A program made the position numbers and the translations under genes. A model generated the notes under the pieces. It saw nothing but the letters and a program-made list of their open reading frames with translations, made no database searches and was not told the DNA's origin. A DNA stretch of 64,000 bases. It comes from Ardenticatenales bacterium. GTDB lineage: Bacteria > Chloroflexota > Anaerolineae > Promineifilales > Promineifilaceae. Location: positions 9,501 to 73,500 of the forward strand of contig JACKBM010000032.1 in the NCBI GenBank assembly GCA_020634575.1, in the 5' to 3' direction. Position 1 is the first letter of the stretch. The number at the start of each line of letters is the position of its first letter. Below, piece by piece: positions 8,203-17,139 of the stretch.

Positions 8203-9342
8203 ATGAAAAACAAACTAAGTTTACTTCTTGCAGCCCTACTGGTTGGTGTCCTCCTCGTCGCCTGCGGCGGTGGTGATGACGGCAGCAGCAGCGGCGAGGC
8301 GACCGAGGTGGAAGTCACCCGGCTCGTCGAGGTTACGCGCGTCGTGGAAGTTGCGGGCGAAGGTGGCGGCGAAGCAGTTGCTTCTGCTAACACGCTGGCG
8401 ACGATCCGTGAGCGTGGCGTCCTGAAATGTGGCGCTGGCGCCGGTACTGGCCCGGGCTTCGGCTTCATCCTGGATGATGGTAGTTGGGAAGGTTTCAACG
8501 TTGACTTCTGTAAAGTCATTGCCGTTGCCGCCGGTTTGAGCCCAGATGATGTTGAGTATGTCATCACGACCGGTACCACCCGTTTCCCCATCCTGCAGTC
8601 CGGTGAAGCTGACGTCCTCAGCAATAACACCACCTGGACCCTCAGCCGCGACACCTCCCTCGGCTTCGACTTCGTCCCGACCGTCTTCTACGATGGCCAG
8701 GGTATGATGGTCCGCGCCGACTCCGGCATTGAAGATCTGGAAGGTCTGGATGGCGGTTCCGTCTGTGTTGCCACCGGTACCACGACTGAGAAGAACCTGG
8801 CTGACGTTTTCCGTCAACTGGACATCCAGTACGAAGCCGTCGTCTTTGAAGACACCGGCGACGTCACCCGCTCCGCCTTTGAAGAAGGCCGTTGCGATGG
8901 TTACACCACGGACCGTTCTGGTCTGGTCAGCTCCCTCGAACTGTTCGATGATCCCAGCAGTGTTGTGATTCTGCCGCAGGTCATGTCCAAAGAGCCTTTG
9001 GGCCCGCTGGTCCGCCATGGCGATGACAACTGGTTTGACATCGTGAAATGGGCTGTGAACTGCACCATTCAGGCCGAAGAGCTGGGCATTACCTCGGCTA
9101 ACGTCGATGACATGCTGGGCAGTGATGACCCGGTTGTTCTGAATACCCTGGGCGTCGAGGGTGACCTCGGTCAGGCCATGGGTCTGAACAATGACTTCTG
9201 CTATCAGATTGTCAGCCAGATGGGTAACTACGGCGAGATCTACGACCGGAACCTGGGCCCGGACACGCCGTTCAACCTGGCCCGTGGCGTGAACTCCACC
9301 TGGCTCGATGGTGGTCTGCTCTACAGCCCGCCGTTCCGTTAA
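8203..9342 (+). CDS. Polar amino acid ABC transporter, substrate-binding lipoprotein (AapJ/BztA-like)
   Basis: The 379-residue product has a signal peptide with lipobox LVAC (Cys21), then a Gly/Ser stretch and the repetitive linker VEVTRLVEVTRVVEV (about 36-50), a feature I associate with Chloroflexota binding proteins. The mature part matches the general L-amino acid binding proteins AapJ/BztA: LATIRERGVLKCG, GFNVDFCKVIA, CVATGTTTEKNL, EEGRCDGYTTDRSGL and SKEPLGPLVR. It should capture amino acids outside the membrane and deliver them to the AapQM-like permease encoded from 12942. GGAGAAG precedes the ATG. A strong terminator follows, and the permease genes lie 3.6 kb away. Confidence 0.9.
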   Translation: MKNKLSLLLAALLVGVLLVACGGGDDGSSSGEATEVEVTRLVEVTRVVEVAGEGGGEAVASANTLATIRERGVLKCGAGAGTGPGFGFILDDGSWEGFNVDFCKVIAVAAGLSPDDVEYVITTGTTRFPILQSGEADVLSNNTTWTLSRDTSLGFDFVPTVFYDGQGMMVRADSGIEDLEGLDGGSVCVATGTTTEKNLADVFRQLDIQYEAVVFEDTGDVTRSAFEEGRCDGYTTDRSGLVSSLELFDDPSSVVILPQVMSKEPLGPLVRHGDDNWFDIVKWAVNCTIQAEELGITSANVDDMLGSDDPVVLNTLGVEGDLGQAMGLNNDFCYQIVSQMGNYGEIYDRNLGPDTPFNLARGVNSTWLDGGLLYSPPFR

Positions 9343-9382
9343 GATGTAGCATTTTCCGAGTTGACAATTTGTTGACTCAATG

Positions 9383-9419
9383 AAAAAGCCTCCCTTTCGT
9401 CATGAAAGGGAGGCTTTTT
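9383..9419 (+). terminator. Rho-independent terminator after the binding-protein gene
   Basis: A 16-bp perfect stem (9383-9398 with 9404-9419), loop GTCAT, starts with five A and ends with five T. Its symmetry would let it act in both directions. The ribosome site of the next gene follows at once. Confidence 0.9.
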
Positions 9420-9433
9420 GTTAAGGAGGCTTG

Positions 9434-10792
9434 ATGATCAGGTTACACAACCCGGCGCTGGAGCAGTTGCCCCCGGCCGATCTACAGCGTTTACAGACAG
9501 AAAAGCTCAAACAGCAGCTGACGCGAGTCTACAATGACTCTCCCTATTATTTTGAAAAGTTCAACAAAGCAGGCGTCAAACCGGCCAACTTCAGCACCCT
9601 TGAGCAGCTGGCTGAATATCCCTTCTTTGACAAAGATGAGGAGCGTGCCAGCCAGGAAACTTCTCTGCGGGAAGCGGGCCATCCGCTGGGTATGCACATC
9701 ACCTGTGACCTGAAGGCCGTACGCCGTATCTCATCATCCTCCGGCACAACCGGCACCCCCACCTTCAGCGGCTTCACCCAAAAGGATCGGGATATCACCG
9801 TCGAAAACATGGCTCGCCTGATGGCCCGCGTCGGCCTCAAGGAGGGCGACACCGTGATGCATGCGGGCGTCCTGTCCATGTGGGTGGCCGGCCTGCCGCC
9901 GCTGGATGCGCTCATGGGCGCGGGCGCCTGCGTCATTCCCATGGGCGCTCTGAGCGGCATGGAGCGCCTGGCTCAGATCGCCGCTGTGACCCACCCCAAA
10001 GCGGTCCTCTGCACCCCCTCCTTTGCCATTCATCTGGGCCGCCAGCTGCTGGAACGCACCGGCATTGAACCTCGCACCCTCGGCATTGAGAAATTCCTCG
10101 TCTTTGGCGAACCCGGCGGCTCGGTCAAGGAAATTTATGAGGAGATCGCCGACAGCTTTGGCGGCGCTGATACGTTCGATGTGATGGGCGCCACCGGTTG
10201 TCATAGCCCGGTGGGGATTTCCTGCGAAGAACATGCCGGTATCCATTACTTTGCCGCTGACAATGCCTATTTTGAAATTGTCGATCCGGCCACTATGCAG
10301 CCCTTGCCGCTGGAAGATGGCGTTGAAGGCGAAATTGTGTTTACAGGCCTGGACAAGGAGTGCGCCCCCCAGATTCGCTGGCGCGACAAAGACATCATTC
10401 GCGTGACGACCACCCCCTGCCGTTGCGGCCGGCCCGGTATTCGCATGATGTTCAAAGGAAGAGTGGATGACATGCTGCTGGTCAAGGGCGTCAACGTCTT
10501 TCCCAACGCCGTCCGGGACGTCATCAACCGGGTATCACCGCTCACGACCGGCAACATCCGCATCGTCAAAGACAGCGCCGGACCCGTTGTACAGGCCCCT
10601 GTCAGGATCAAAGTTGAGGTCAGGGATGAAGCCACGGAGGCTGAGCTGGCCGCCCTGGGTAGCCAGCTCGAGCAAGCCATCCATCATCAGCTACGGTTCC
10701 GCGCTCAGCCGCTGTTTATCCGCGCAGCCGATTTTGAGGTGCGTTCTGGCGCCACGGGCAAAACGCATCTGACCGAAGTCGCCGGAGAATAA
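9434..10792 (+). CDS. Phenylacetate-CoA ligase-like AMP-forming CoA ligase
   Basis: The 452-residue product belongs to the PaaK branch of the adenylate-forming family. Evidence is the phosphate-binding loop RRISSSSGTTGTPT (from about residue 96), VMGATGCHSPVG, the RWRDKD segment, a small Cys/Gly motif CRCGRPG, and the hinge region GRVDDMLLVKGVNVFP, typical of PaaK. It should activate an aryl or related carboxylic acid to its CoA thioester using ATP. AAGGAGG lies four bases before ATG 9434. The crotonase gene begins two bases after the stop, so the two form an operon; no other phenylacetate genes are present, leaving the substrate open. Confidence 0.85.
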   Translation: MIRLHNPALEQLPPADLQRLQTEKLKQQLTRVYNDSPYYFEKFNKAGVKPANFSTLEQLAEYPFFDKDEERASQETSLREAGHPLGMHITCDLKAVRRISSSSGTTGTPTFSGFTQKDRDITVENMARLMARVGLKEGDTVMHAGVLSMWVAGLPPLDALMGAGACVIPMGALSGMERLAQIAAVTHPKAVLCTPSFAIHLGRQLLERTGIEPRTLGIEKFLVFGEPGGSVKEIYEEIADSFGGADTFDVMGATGCHSPVGISCEEHAGIHYFAADNAYFEIVDPATMQPLPLEDGVEGEIVFTGLDKECAPQIRWRDKDIIRVTTTPCRCGRPGIRMMFKGRVDDMLLVKGVNVFPNAVRDVINRVSPLTTGNIRIVKDSAGPVVQAPVRIKVEVRDEATEAELAALGSQLEQAIHHQLRFRAQPLFIRAADFEVRSGATGKTHLTEVAGE

Positions 10793-10794
10793 GC

Positions 10795-11568
10795 ATGTCT
10801 GACCAGACCGTACTGTACGAAAAACAGGGCCGAATCAGCCTCATCACACTGAACCGCCCCCACACCATCAATGCGTTTAACTATGAGATGGTGGCGGCAT
10901 TTAATGAGGCCATCCACCGTTTTGCTGAAGATAATGATGCCTGGGTCGCCATCATCAATGGAGCTGGTCCCAGGGGGTTCTCGTCAGGGGCTGATCTCAA
11001 AGCGCTGCGAAAAGATCCGGCGACCGGTGAGGATATCCCGCTGCCACCGCTCGCCATCTGTCACGAGATGGTGACGCCCAAACCAATTTTGGCCGCCATC
11101 CATGGCTACTGCATTGGCGAGGGGCTGCTCCTGGCCCTGGCCTGTGACATGATTTTTGCCACGGAAGATAGCCGTTTCTACATCCCCGAAACCAGGATTG
11201 GGGTAAACGCCGTTGATATTCCGCTGCAACTGGCCCGAAAGATGGGTTACAACCAGGCCTTTCAATTTTTGATGGGGCTGGAACCGGCCGGTGCCGCCTG
11301 GTGCCAGCAGGCCGGGCTCGTCAACGTTGTTGTTGAAGCGGAGGCCACTGCCGCAGCAGTCAATTGGGCCAACCAGCTGACCGCTGAAACAGCCCCTCTG
11401 GCCGTCCGCGGCATCAAAGAGACGCTGTGGCAGGCGACGCACGTAGATAGCGCCGCCGGCCAGGCGGCTGGCCAGGCGTGGCGACAGAAAATCATGGTCT
11501 CGGCAGATTGGCAGGAAGGGCTGGCTGCCTTTCGCGAGAAGCGCAAGCCTGAATTTCGCGGGGCATAG
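10795..11568 (+). CDS. Enoyl-CoA hydratase/isomerase family protein
   Basis: The 257-residue crotonase-fold protein shows the oxyanion-hole segments RGFSSGADLKAL and IHGYCIGEGLLLALACD. Of the two Glu residues used by true enoyl-CoA hydratases, the second is present (IPETRIG, about E132), but the first (rat Glu144) aligns with Leu112 in GEGLLLA. It may therefore be an isomerase, a thioesterase-like or another crotonase activity rather than a standard hydratase. It is co-transcribed with the CoA ligase upstream (two-base gap, GGAG inside the ligase end), suggesting that both act on one acyl-CoA substrate. Confidence 0.85.
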   Translation: MSDQTVLYEKQGRISLITLNRPHTINAFNYEMVAAFNEAIHRFAEDNDAWVAIINGAGPRGFSSGADLKALRKDPATGEDIPLPPLAICHEMVTPKPILAAIHGYCIGEGLLLALACDMIFATEDSRFYIPETRIGVNAVDIPLQLARKMGYNQAFQFLMGLEPAGAAWCQQAGLVNVVVEAEATAAAVNWANQLTAETAPLAVRGIKETLWQATHVDSAAGQAAGQAWRQKIMVSADWQEGLAAFREKRKPEFRGA

Positions 11569-11645
11569 ACGGGCCGGGTTACCAACAACGGGCAACCCAA
11601 CTGCCCCACATCTGTTTCAGGACCACGCCATCTTGCCATCCTTAT

Positions 11646-12806
11646 TTAGGCGCCGTCGCGCCCCGCCTCCAACGCTTTGACCGCCGCGATGGAGTCAACG
11701 CCCAGCTGGTGCATGTTGGTCTTCAGATCCGCCAGCAGAATCTCAGCCGCATGGTCGCCACCTGTGCGGCCAAAGGCGGCCACACCGAACATGAAGGCGC
11801 GCCCCAGCATGACAAAATCGGCCCCCAGCGCCAGTGCCCGGATGATATCCAGGCCGGAGCGCACACCGCTGTCAAAAATCACCGCTGCTCGCCCCTTGAC
11901 CGCCTCGACAATCGGTGGCAGCGTATCAATCGCCGCCGGATTACCGTCAAACTGGCGTCCGCCATGGTTGGAGACCTGGATGCCGTCAGCGCCCAGCCGA
12001 ATCGCTTCGACGGCATCGGCCGGATGGACAATACCTTTGATCACCAGGGGACCATCCCACAGTTCCCGCACCTCTGCCATGTAATCCCAGGACAGCGTCC
12101 CGCCGATATTTTGCCTGACAAAATTGGAAAGCCCGGCCATCTGTTCAGTCCCGGCATATTTGTGTAACCCCTTCAGGCTGGGCAACCCCTCGCGCAAGGT
12201 TTCATAGGACCATTCCGGGCAGACCATTGCCTGGGCGATGAAACGAGGCGTCAGGCGAGGCGGCATTTCCAGCCCGGCCCGGCTCATCCGCTCGCGCCGG
12301 CTGGGCGCCGGGATGTCCACCGTCAGCACCAGGGTACGGAAGCCGGCATCCTTGACCCGTTGCAGCAGATCAGCCCTGATTTCGGCGCGGCGTGGCGGAT
12401 ATAGCTGGAACCAGCCCATTTCGCCAGCCAGGGGGCCAATTGTCTCAGGCGTTTGGGTGGCGACCGTGCTCAGCGTGTAGGGAAACCCGTATTTGCGCGC
12501 CGTTTGCGCCAGAATCTGTTCGGCGCGAGGCCAGACAAGCCCAGTCAGCCCAACGGGCGCGATACCGAACGGCGCTTCATATTGTTGACCAAACAGAGTT
12601 GTACGGATGTCTGGCTCAAGGGGTCCCTTCAGGAAGCGGGGACGCAACGTGATCCGGGCCAACCCTTCCCGGTTACGACGGCGGCCCTCATCTTCGCCAG
12701 TTCCCCCGGACAGATATTCCCAGGAAACATGAGGAATGCGTGATCGGGCGCGCTCCTGCAGATCACTGATTGCTGGAAAACGCTGTAATTGTTGTTGAAA
12801 ATTCAC
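11646..12806 (-). CDS. FMN-dependent alpha-hydroxy-acid oxidase/dehydrogenase
   Basis: The product is a TIM-barrel flavoprotein of the lactate/glycolate oxidase family. Signatures are YLSGGTGEDEGRRRNR near the start, GLVWPRAEQILAQTA, and VSNHGGRQFDG with the catalytic His and substrate-binding Arg, followed by the FMN-phosphate segment FDSGVRSGLDIIRALALGADFVMLGR. It oxidises an L-2-hydroxy acid to the 2-oxo acid; the acceptor is not evident. I chose GTG at 12806 because AGGAGG lies ten bases upstream; an ATG at 12854 would add 16 residues but has no ribosome site. The gene is convergent with the CoA ligase pair and divergent from the permease operon. Confidence 0.88.
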   Translation of the reverse strand: MNFQQQLQRFPAISDLQERARSRIPHVSWEYLSGGTGEDEGRRRNREGLARITLRPRFLKGPLEPDIRTTLFGQQYEAPFGIAPVGLTGLVWPRAEQILAQTARKYGFPYTLSTVATQTPETIGPLAGEMGWFQLYPPRRAEIRADLLQRVKDAGFRTLVLTVDIPAPSRRERMSRAGLEMPPRLTPRFIAQAMVCPEWSYETLREGLPSLKGLHKYAGTEQMAGLSNFVRQNIGGTLSWDYMAEVRELWDGPLVIKGIVHPADAVEAIRLGADGIQVSNHGGRQFDGNPAAIDTLPPIVEAVKGRAAVIFDSGVRSGLDIIRALALGADFVMLGRAFMFGVAAFGRTGGDHAAEILLADLKTNMHQLGVDSIAAVKALEAGRDGA

Positions 12807-12941
12807 TGTCCAGCCGCCTCCTATACCTCTTTTTGAAAAATCGGACCAATTCATGTAGTATAATCCGCGGAGAAATTAGTCAGTAACTCATACTTTACCA
12901 ATATCAGATTAGCCAGCGGATGAGCTAAAGGATGGTATCTT

Positions 12942-14579
12942 ATGGCCCAAGCAACTGCCAAACCACCAGCTAAAACGCCAAATCCTGACTCACGAGGCCC
13001 CTTGTCGCGAGCCCTTTCGTTGATTTTCGATGTCCGCGTCATAGCTGTCATCATGCAGATATTGCTGATCGCCCTGTTATTTTCAGGCGCCAGCATCCTG
13101 GCCAGGAACTTCCTGAACAATGCGGACCGACTGGGTGACGCTCAGTTCATTTGTCGTGATGGCTCAGTTGCCTACCGGTGTGCCTACGACTTCATGAACA
13201 ACGAGGCTGGCTTTGATATTTCGGATGCGCCGCTAGGGTATGAAAATACAGACCCCTACTGGTGGGCGCTGTGGAATGGTATTGCGAACACGTTCCGGGT
13301 TGGCATCATCTCCGTGATTGCCATGACCGTGGTTGGGACACTGACTGGTATTGCTCGTCTCTCCAATAACTGGCTGGTAAACAAGATTGCCCTGGCTTAC
13401 GTGGAAATCACACGTAACACCCCCATTCTGATTCAGCTTCTCCTGTTCTACTTCACAATTGTTCTCGGCTTACCTGATATCCGCGAAGCGATACAGCCAC
13501 TGGGTTTACCGATTTACCTCTCCAATCGGGGTATGAGTTTGCCCTGGCCGCAGTTTATGACCTCGGCCTCCACCTGGATTGCCTTTATTGTGTTGGGCAT
13601 CATCCAGTTCCAGGTGACCTGGATGTATCTGGGACGGCGCGAGGAGAGGACCGGCCGGTCCTCCAATCGGATACTCTGGGGCCTCGCAGGCTTCTTCCTG
13701 ATCGCCATTCTTGGCTGGATTGTTTCCAGCAACGTGGCGGACAATGAAGGTGTGCTGGTCGCTAACCGCAGCCGCATCGGTGAATTGGATGATATCGAAC
13801 GCATCATGTTGCAGCGAGCCGGCATCAATCATGTCGATGATTTTGATGAACTCAGCCAAGAGCGACTGGATGAGCTCGCCTTACAAATTTGCGTGTTGCG
13901 TGATTCGTCCTCTGAAGCGAACTTCACCAATAAGCTGCGACGTGAAAATATCCCTTACGAAGTGAGTCGCTTAAGCTCACCGGCCCGGGCGACGGCGGAC
14001 TTCGTTGAAGGGGATTGCGAGATGTTTGTGGCGCCAAAATCCATCCTGGCAGCAGAGTTGGCCACCTTAGAAGACCCGGGCGCCCATCAAATTGTGTCCA
14101 TCCCGGAAACACCTGTTGTCATGGCGATCCCGCGTTTTGAGGGCTTCAACGTTCTCGGCGGTTTCTCGATGACCGGTGAGTATTTTGCGCTCTTCCTGGG
14201 CCTCACTTTCTTCTACGCCGGTGGTTTCGCCGAAGTTGTCCGGGCCGGTATCCTCTCTGTGTCGAAGGGGCAGAGCGAGGCCGCTCGGGCTTTGGGCCTC
14301 AGCGAGGGACAACGTTTGCAGCTGATTGTGCTGCCTCAGGCGTTGCAAGTCATCATCCCACCCATGATCAGTACCTACCTGAGCCTGATGAAGGATACCA
14401 GTCTTGGTGTTGCGCTTGGCTTCCAGGAAGTCTACAGCGTCGGTCAGGTGCTGATTAATCAGTCTGGCCGCGCGATGCAGATCATGCTTGTTCTGATGAT
14501 TGTTTACCTGCTCATCAGTATATTCTTCTCGCTCATCCTCAACTGGTATAACAGCCGTATCTTAATTGTGGAGCGCTAA
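12942..14579 (+). CDS. Polar amino acid ABC permease (AapQ/BztB-like) with internal binding-protein-like segment
   Basis: The 545-residue membrane protein matches AapQ: NTFRVGIISVIAMTVVGT, RLSNNWLVNKIALAYVEI, and the C-terminal EAA-type loop GQSEAARALGLSEGQRLQLIVLPQAL that contacts the ATPase. It is longer than usual AapQ proteins (about 400). The excess lies between about residues 265 and 395 and resembles lobe II of amino acid binding proteins: ICVLRDSSSEANF and VEGDCEMFVAPKSILAAEL parallel CVATGTTTEKNL and EEGRCDGYTTDRSGL of the protein encoded at 8203. By family topology this loop faces outward, where the binding protein docks. AAGGATGG precedes the ATG; the second permease gene follows after two bases. 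Confidence 0.88.
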   Translation: MAQATAKPPAKTPNPDSRGPLSRALSLIFDVRVIAVIMQILLIALLFSGASILARNFLNNADRLGDAQFICRDGSVAYRCAYDFMNNEAGFDISDAPLGYENTDPYWWALWNGIANTFRVGIISVIAMTVVGTLTGIARLSNNWLVNKIALAYVEITRNTPILIQLLLFYFTIVLGLPDIREAIQPLGLPIYLSNRGMSLPWPQFMTSASTWIAFIVLGIIQFQVTWMYLGRREERTGRSSNRILWGLAGFFLIAILGWIVSSNVADNEGVLVANRSRIGELDDIERIMLQRAGINHVDDFDELSQERLDELALQICVLRDSSSEANFTNKLRRENIPYEVSRLSSPARATADFVEGDCEMFVAPKSILAAELATLEDPGAHQIVSIPETPVVMAIPRFEGFNVLGGFSMTGEYFALFLGLTFFYAGGFAEVVRAGILSVSKGQSEAARALGLSEGQRLQLIVLPQALQVIIPPMISTYLSLMKDTSLGVALGFQEVYSVGQVLINQSGRAMQIMLVLMIVYLLISIFFSLILNWYNSRILIVER

Positions 14580-14581
14580 TT

Positions 14582-16258
14582 ATGGCAACCGTATCTGGCT
14601 CTGTTGAAGGACGTATTGAATCATTCAGCAAACGATTCAACTGGGATTACTTCTTACAAGACAATCTCACCGGCTCGGTCGGGCTGACCATCTGGGTGGT
14701 GTTCATCACCGCTGTGACCATCGGCATCACCATACTCGGGTTTAATAATGCACCTAGCTTTACCCTCATCGGGCTCATTTTATGGGCTGTTGGTGTGGTG
14801 ATGGTCGTGGTCAACGAGGTATTTAACCTCCACATTGGCCTGGCTCGTTGGCTCAAGGAGAATATTTTCAGTTCCGTCTCCAACACGGTGGTGACTTTGC
14901 TCCTTTTGAGCATCATTGCCCTGGCAGTAAATGGCCTATATCAGTGGGGTATTGTCACAGCCACCTTCAGCCCTGAAATGACGGCCCCTGATGTACGCAG
15001 CAGCGGTGCCTCCTGGGGTGTTTTATGGGGCGCCAAAAAGATCCTGCTGACCGGTCTGCTGGATCCCAAATATAACGGTCGTGTGCTGGGCGCCTTTGTC
15101 ATGGTGCTGGCGTTGTGGGCCATGTCCTTCATCACCACACGCCCGGGGCTGCGCGAACCATTGACGCCCGTACGCAAAATCACCAACTTCCTCTGGATTC
15201 TCTCCCCGTTTATCTCGTTCCTGCTGTTGGCGGGCCTTGCCAAGACTGACAGCTATGAGATCAACTGGGTCCCTCTGGTTGTAGGCACAGTAGTGGCGAT
15301 TGGCCTGATGCTCGTGCTCTATCTCTTCCGGGTCATTCAGCTTACGCCAGCCTCTATTGCGGTCTGGGCTCTGGCCTGGCCCATCGCCTATCTCGTCTGG
15401 AAATTCATAGCCTTCCAGGGCTGGTTCACACCCATCAGTTCCGAAGACTGGGGTGGCCTGATGCTTACCGTCATCTTCGCCATCTTCGTCAATCTGTTGT
15501 CACTGCCGTTGGGCATCGTCCTGGCCCTGGGCCGGCGCACAATTGTCCAGGGCATCCCCTGGTGGATCATCTGGCCAATTGCGATTTTCTTCACCATCTT
15601 GTTCTTCAGCCGCTCCACCCCTGGCTTGTGGGAAACTTCCCGCAACAACTTCGAGCGAGCCCTGGCCTTGTGGCCCATCATCATTCCCCTGGCAGCCTGG
15701 GGCTTGAACAGTTACTTCAAGGGTAATGTGCCGCAGATGCTCAGTGTGCTCTATATCGAGCTTATCCGTGGCGTCCCGCTGATCACGTTGCTCTTTATGG
15801 CCATCGTCATGTCCCCCTGGTTCACCGCTGACTTCCGTAGCGTCGCCAGCTTCTGGGCCGTTATTGTGGGTTACACCATCTTCTCCTCAGCTTATATGGC
15901 GGAGCTTGTCCGCGGTGGCTTGCAGGCAATTCCCAAAGGACAGTACGAGGCTTCGGCGGCGCTGGGCTTTAACTCACTACAGACCTATCGCTTCATCATT
16001 ATGCCCCAGGCATTGCGCATTCTTATCCCGCCGTTGACCGGTTCGGTTATCGGGACGTTCAAATCTTCGTCTCTGGTCTCCCTGGTCGGGATGGTCGATC
16101 TCGTGGGGGCAACCCCGCGAATCATCGGTAACCCCAATTGGCTGGGGTTGCGGGACGAATTGTATGTCTTCATGTTCGTCCTTTACTTTGTCGTCAGCTC
16201 GGTTGTCTCGTGGTACGGCCGGCGTCTGGAAGAACGCACCGGTTTAGGTGTTCGCTAA
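14582..16258 (+). CDS. Polar amino acid ABC permease (AapM/BztC-like), N-terminally extended
   Basis: The 558-residue protein is the partner permease. Its C-terminal third is typical: LYIELIRGVPLITLLFMAIV, then the EAA loop KGQYEASAALGFNSLQTYRFIIMPQALRI in two pieces, then FKSSSLVSLVGMVDLVG. The first 330 residues form many additional hydrophobic helices, making it longer than usual AapM proteins (about 380-430). It should pair with the AapQ-like subunit to form the heterodimeric channel. It starts two bases after the previous stop with GGAG in the end of that gene, and the ATPase gene follows 39 bases later. Confidence 0.88.
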   Translation: MATVSGSVEGRIESFSKRFNWDYFLQDNLTGSVGLTIWVVFITAVTIGITILGFNNAPSFTLIGLILWAVGVVMVVVNEVFNLHIGLARWLKENIFSSVSNTVVTLLLLSIIALAVNGLYQWGIVTATFSPEMTAPDVRSSGASWGVLWGAKKILLTGLLDPKYNGRVLGAFVMVLALWAMSFITTRPGLREPLTPVRKITNFLWILSPFISFLLLAGLAKTDSYEINWVPLVVGTVVAIGLMLVLYLFRVIQLTPASIAVWALAWPIAYLVWKFIAFQGWFTPISSEDWGGLMLTVIFAIFVNLLSLPLGIVLALGRRTIVQGIPWWIIWPIAIFFTILFFSRSTPGLWETSRNNFERALALWPIIIPLAAWGLNSYFKGNVPQMLSVLYIELIRGVPLITLLFMAIVMSPWFTADFRSVASFWAVIVGYTIFSSAYMAELVRGGLQAIPKGQYEASAALGFNSLQTYRFIIMPQALRILIPPLTGSVIGTFKSSSLVSLVGMVDLVGATPRIIGNPNWLGLRDELYVFMFVLYFVVSSVVSWYGRRLEERTGLGVR

Positions 16259-16297
16259 CACAATCGGGAAATATCGAGGAAAAGAGGAACTGTCATT

Positions 16298-17068
16298 ATG
16301 AGTGTCATGGAAGGCCCAGCCCCAACCGCAGTAACCGATGTCATTGTCTGCCGGGACGTACACAAATGGTATGGTGAGTTTGAAGCCCTGAAGGGGGTAA
16401 ATCTCACCGTAAACTCCGGTGAAGTGGTCGTTATCATCGGCCCTTCGGGTTCTGGTAAGTCTACATTTATTCGCTGCATGAACCGTCTGGAAGAACATCA
16501 GGAAGGGCGTATCATCATCGATGGGATTGAGCTCAGCCATGACCTGCGCAATATCAACGAGATCCGGCGTGAAGTGGGCATGGTGTTCCAGCAGTTCAAC
16601 CTGTTCCCGCACCTGACGGTGATGGAAAACATCACGCTGGCACCGATCAATGTGCGTAAATGGACACGGGATCGGGCCGAAGAACTGGCAATGCAGTGGT
16701 TGACCCGCGTCGGTATTCCGGAGCAGGCGGACAAATATCCGGGCCAGCTCTCTGGTGGCCAGCAGCAACGTGTCGCTATTGCCCGCTGCCTGACCATGCA
16801 GCCCAAGATCCTGCTTTTTGACGAGCCAACCTCGGCGCTGGACCCAGAAATGATTTCGGAAGTACTGGACGTTATGCGTGATCTGGCCAAGGCGGGTTAC
16901 ACCATCGTCGCTGTCACGCATGAGATGGGTTTCGCCCGTGAGGTTGCCAACCGGATTATCTTCATGGATGGTGGTTACATCGTCGAGGAGAACATCCCCA
17001 GCCGCTTCTTCACCAACCCGGAGAACGAGCGGACCAAGCTGTTCCTCTCTCAGATCCTGAACCATTAA
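16298..17068 (+). CDS. Polar amino acid ABC transporter ATPase (AapP/GlnQ-like)
   Basis: The 256-residue ATPase has Walker [10 protein letters not shown] (48-56), Q-loop [13 protein letters not shown], signature LSGGQQQR (from 151), Walker [15 protein letters not shown] and switch His in [12 protein letters not shown]. This is the GlnQ/AapP/HisP family that powers polar amino acid uptake. It is the last gene of the importer operon; AGAGGAA precedes the ATG and a terminator follows. All catalytic residues are intact. Confidence 0.95.
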   Translation: MSVMEGPAPTAVTDVIVCRDVHKWYGEFEALKGVNLTVNSGEVVVIIGPSGSGKSTFIRCMNRLEEHQEGRIIIDGIELSHDLRNINEIRREVGMVFQQFNLFPHLTVMENITLAPINVRKWTRDRAEELAMQWLTRVGIPEQADKYPGQLSGGQQQRVAIARCLTMQPKILLFDEPTSALDPEMISEVLDVMRDLAKAGYTIVAVTHEMGFAREVANRIIFMDGGYIVEENIPSRFFTNPENERTKLFLSQILNH

Positions 17069-17093
17069 GCCAATCTTTCTGCGTATTCACCAG

Positions 17094-17130
17094 GAGCGTG
17101 GCCTGTATCGGGCCGCGCTCTTTTCTTTTC
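17094..17130 (+). terminator. Terminator after the importer operon
   Basis: Ten-base stem GAGCGTGGCC/GGCCGCGCTC (one T-G pair) with a seven-base loop, followed by TTTTCTTTTC. The T tract runs directly into the ribosome site of the nucleoside hydrolase gene, so that gene could still be read by read-through. Confidence 0.8.
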
Positions 17131-17139
17131 AGGAGAAAT

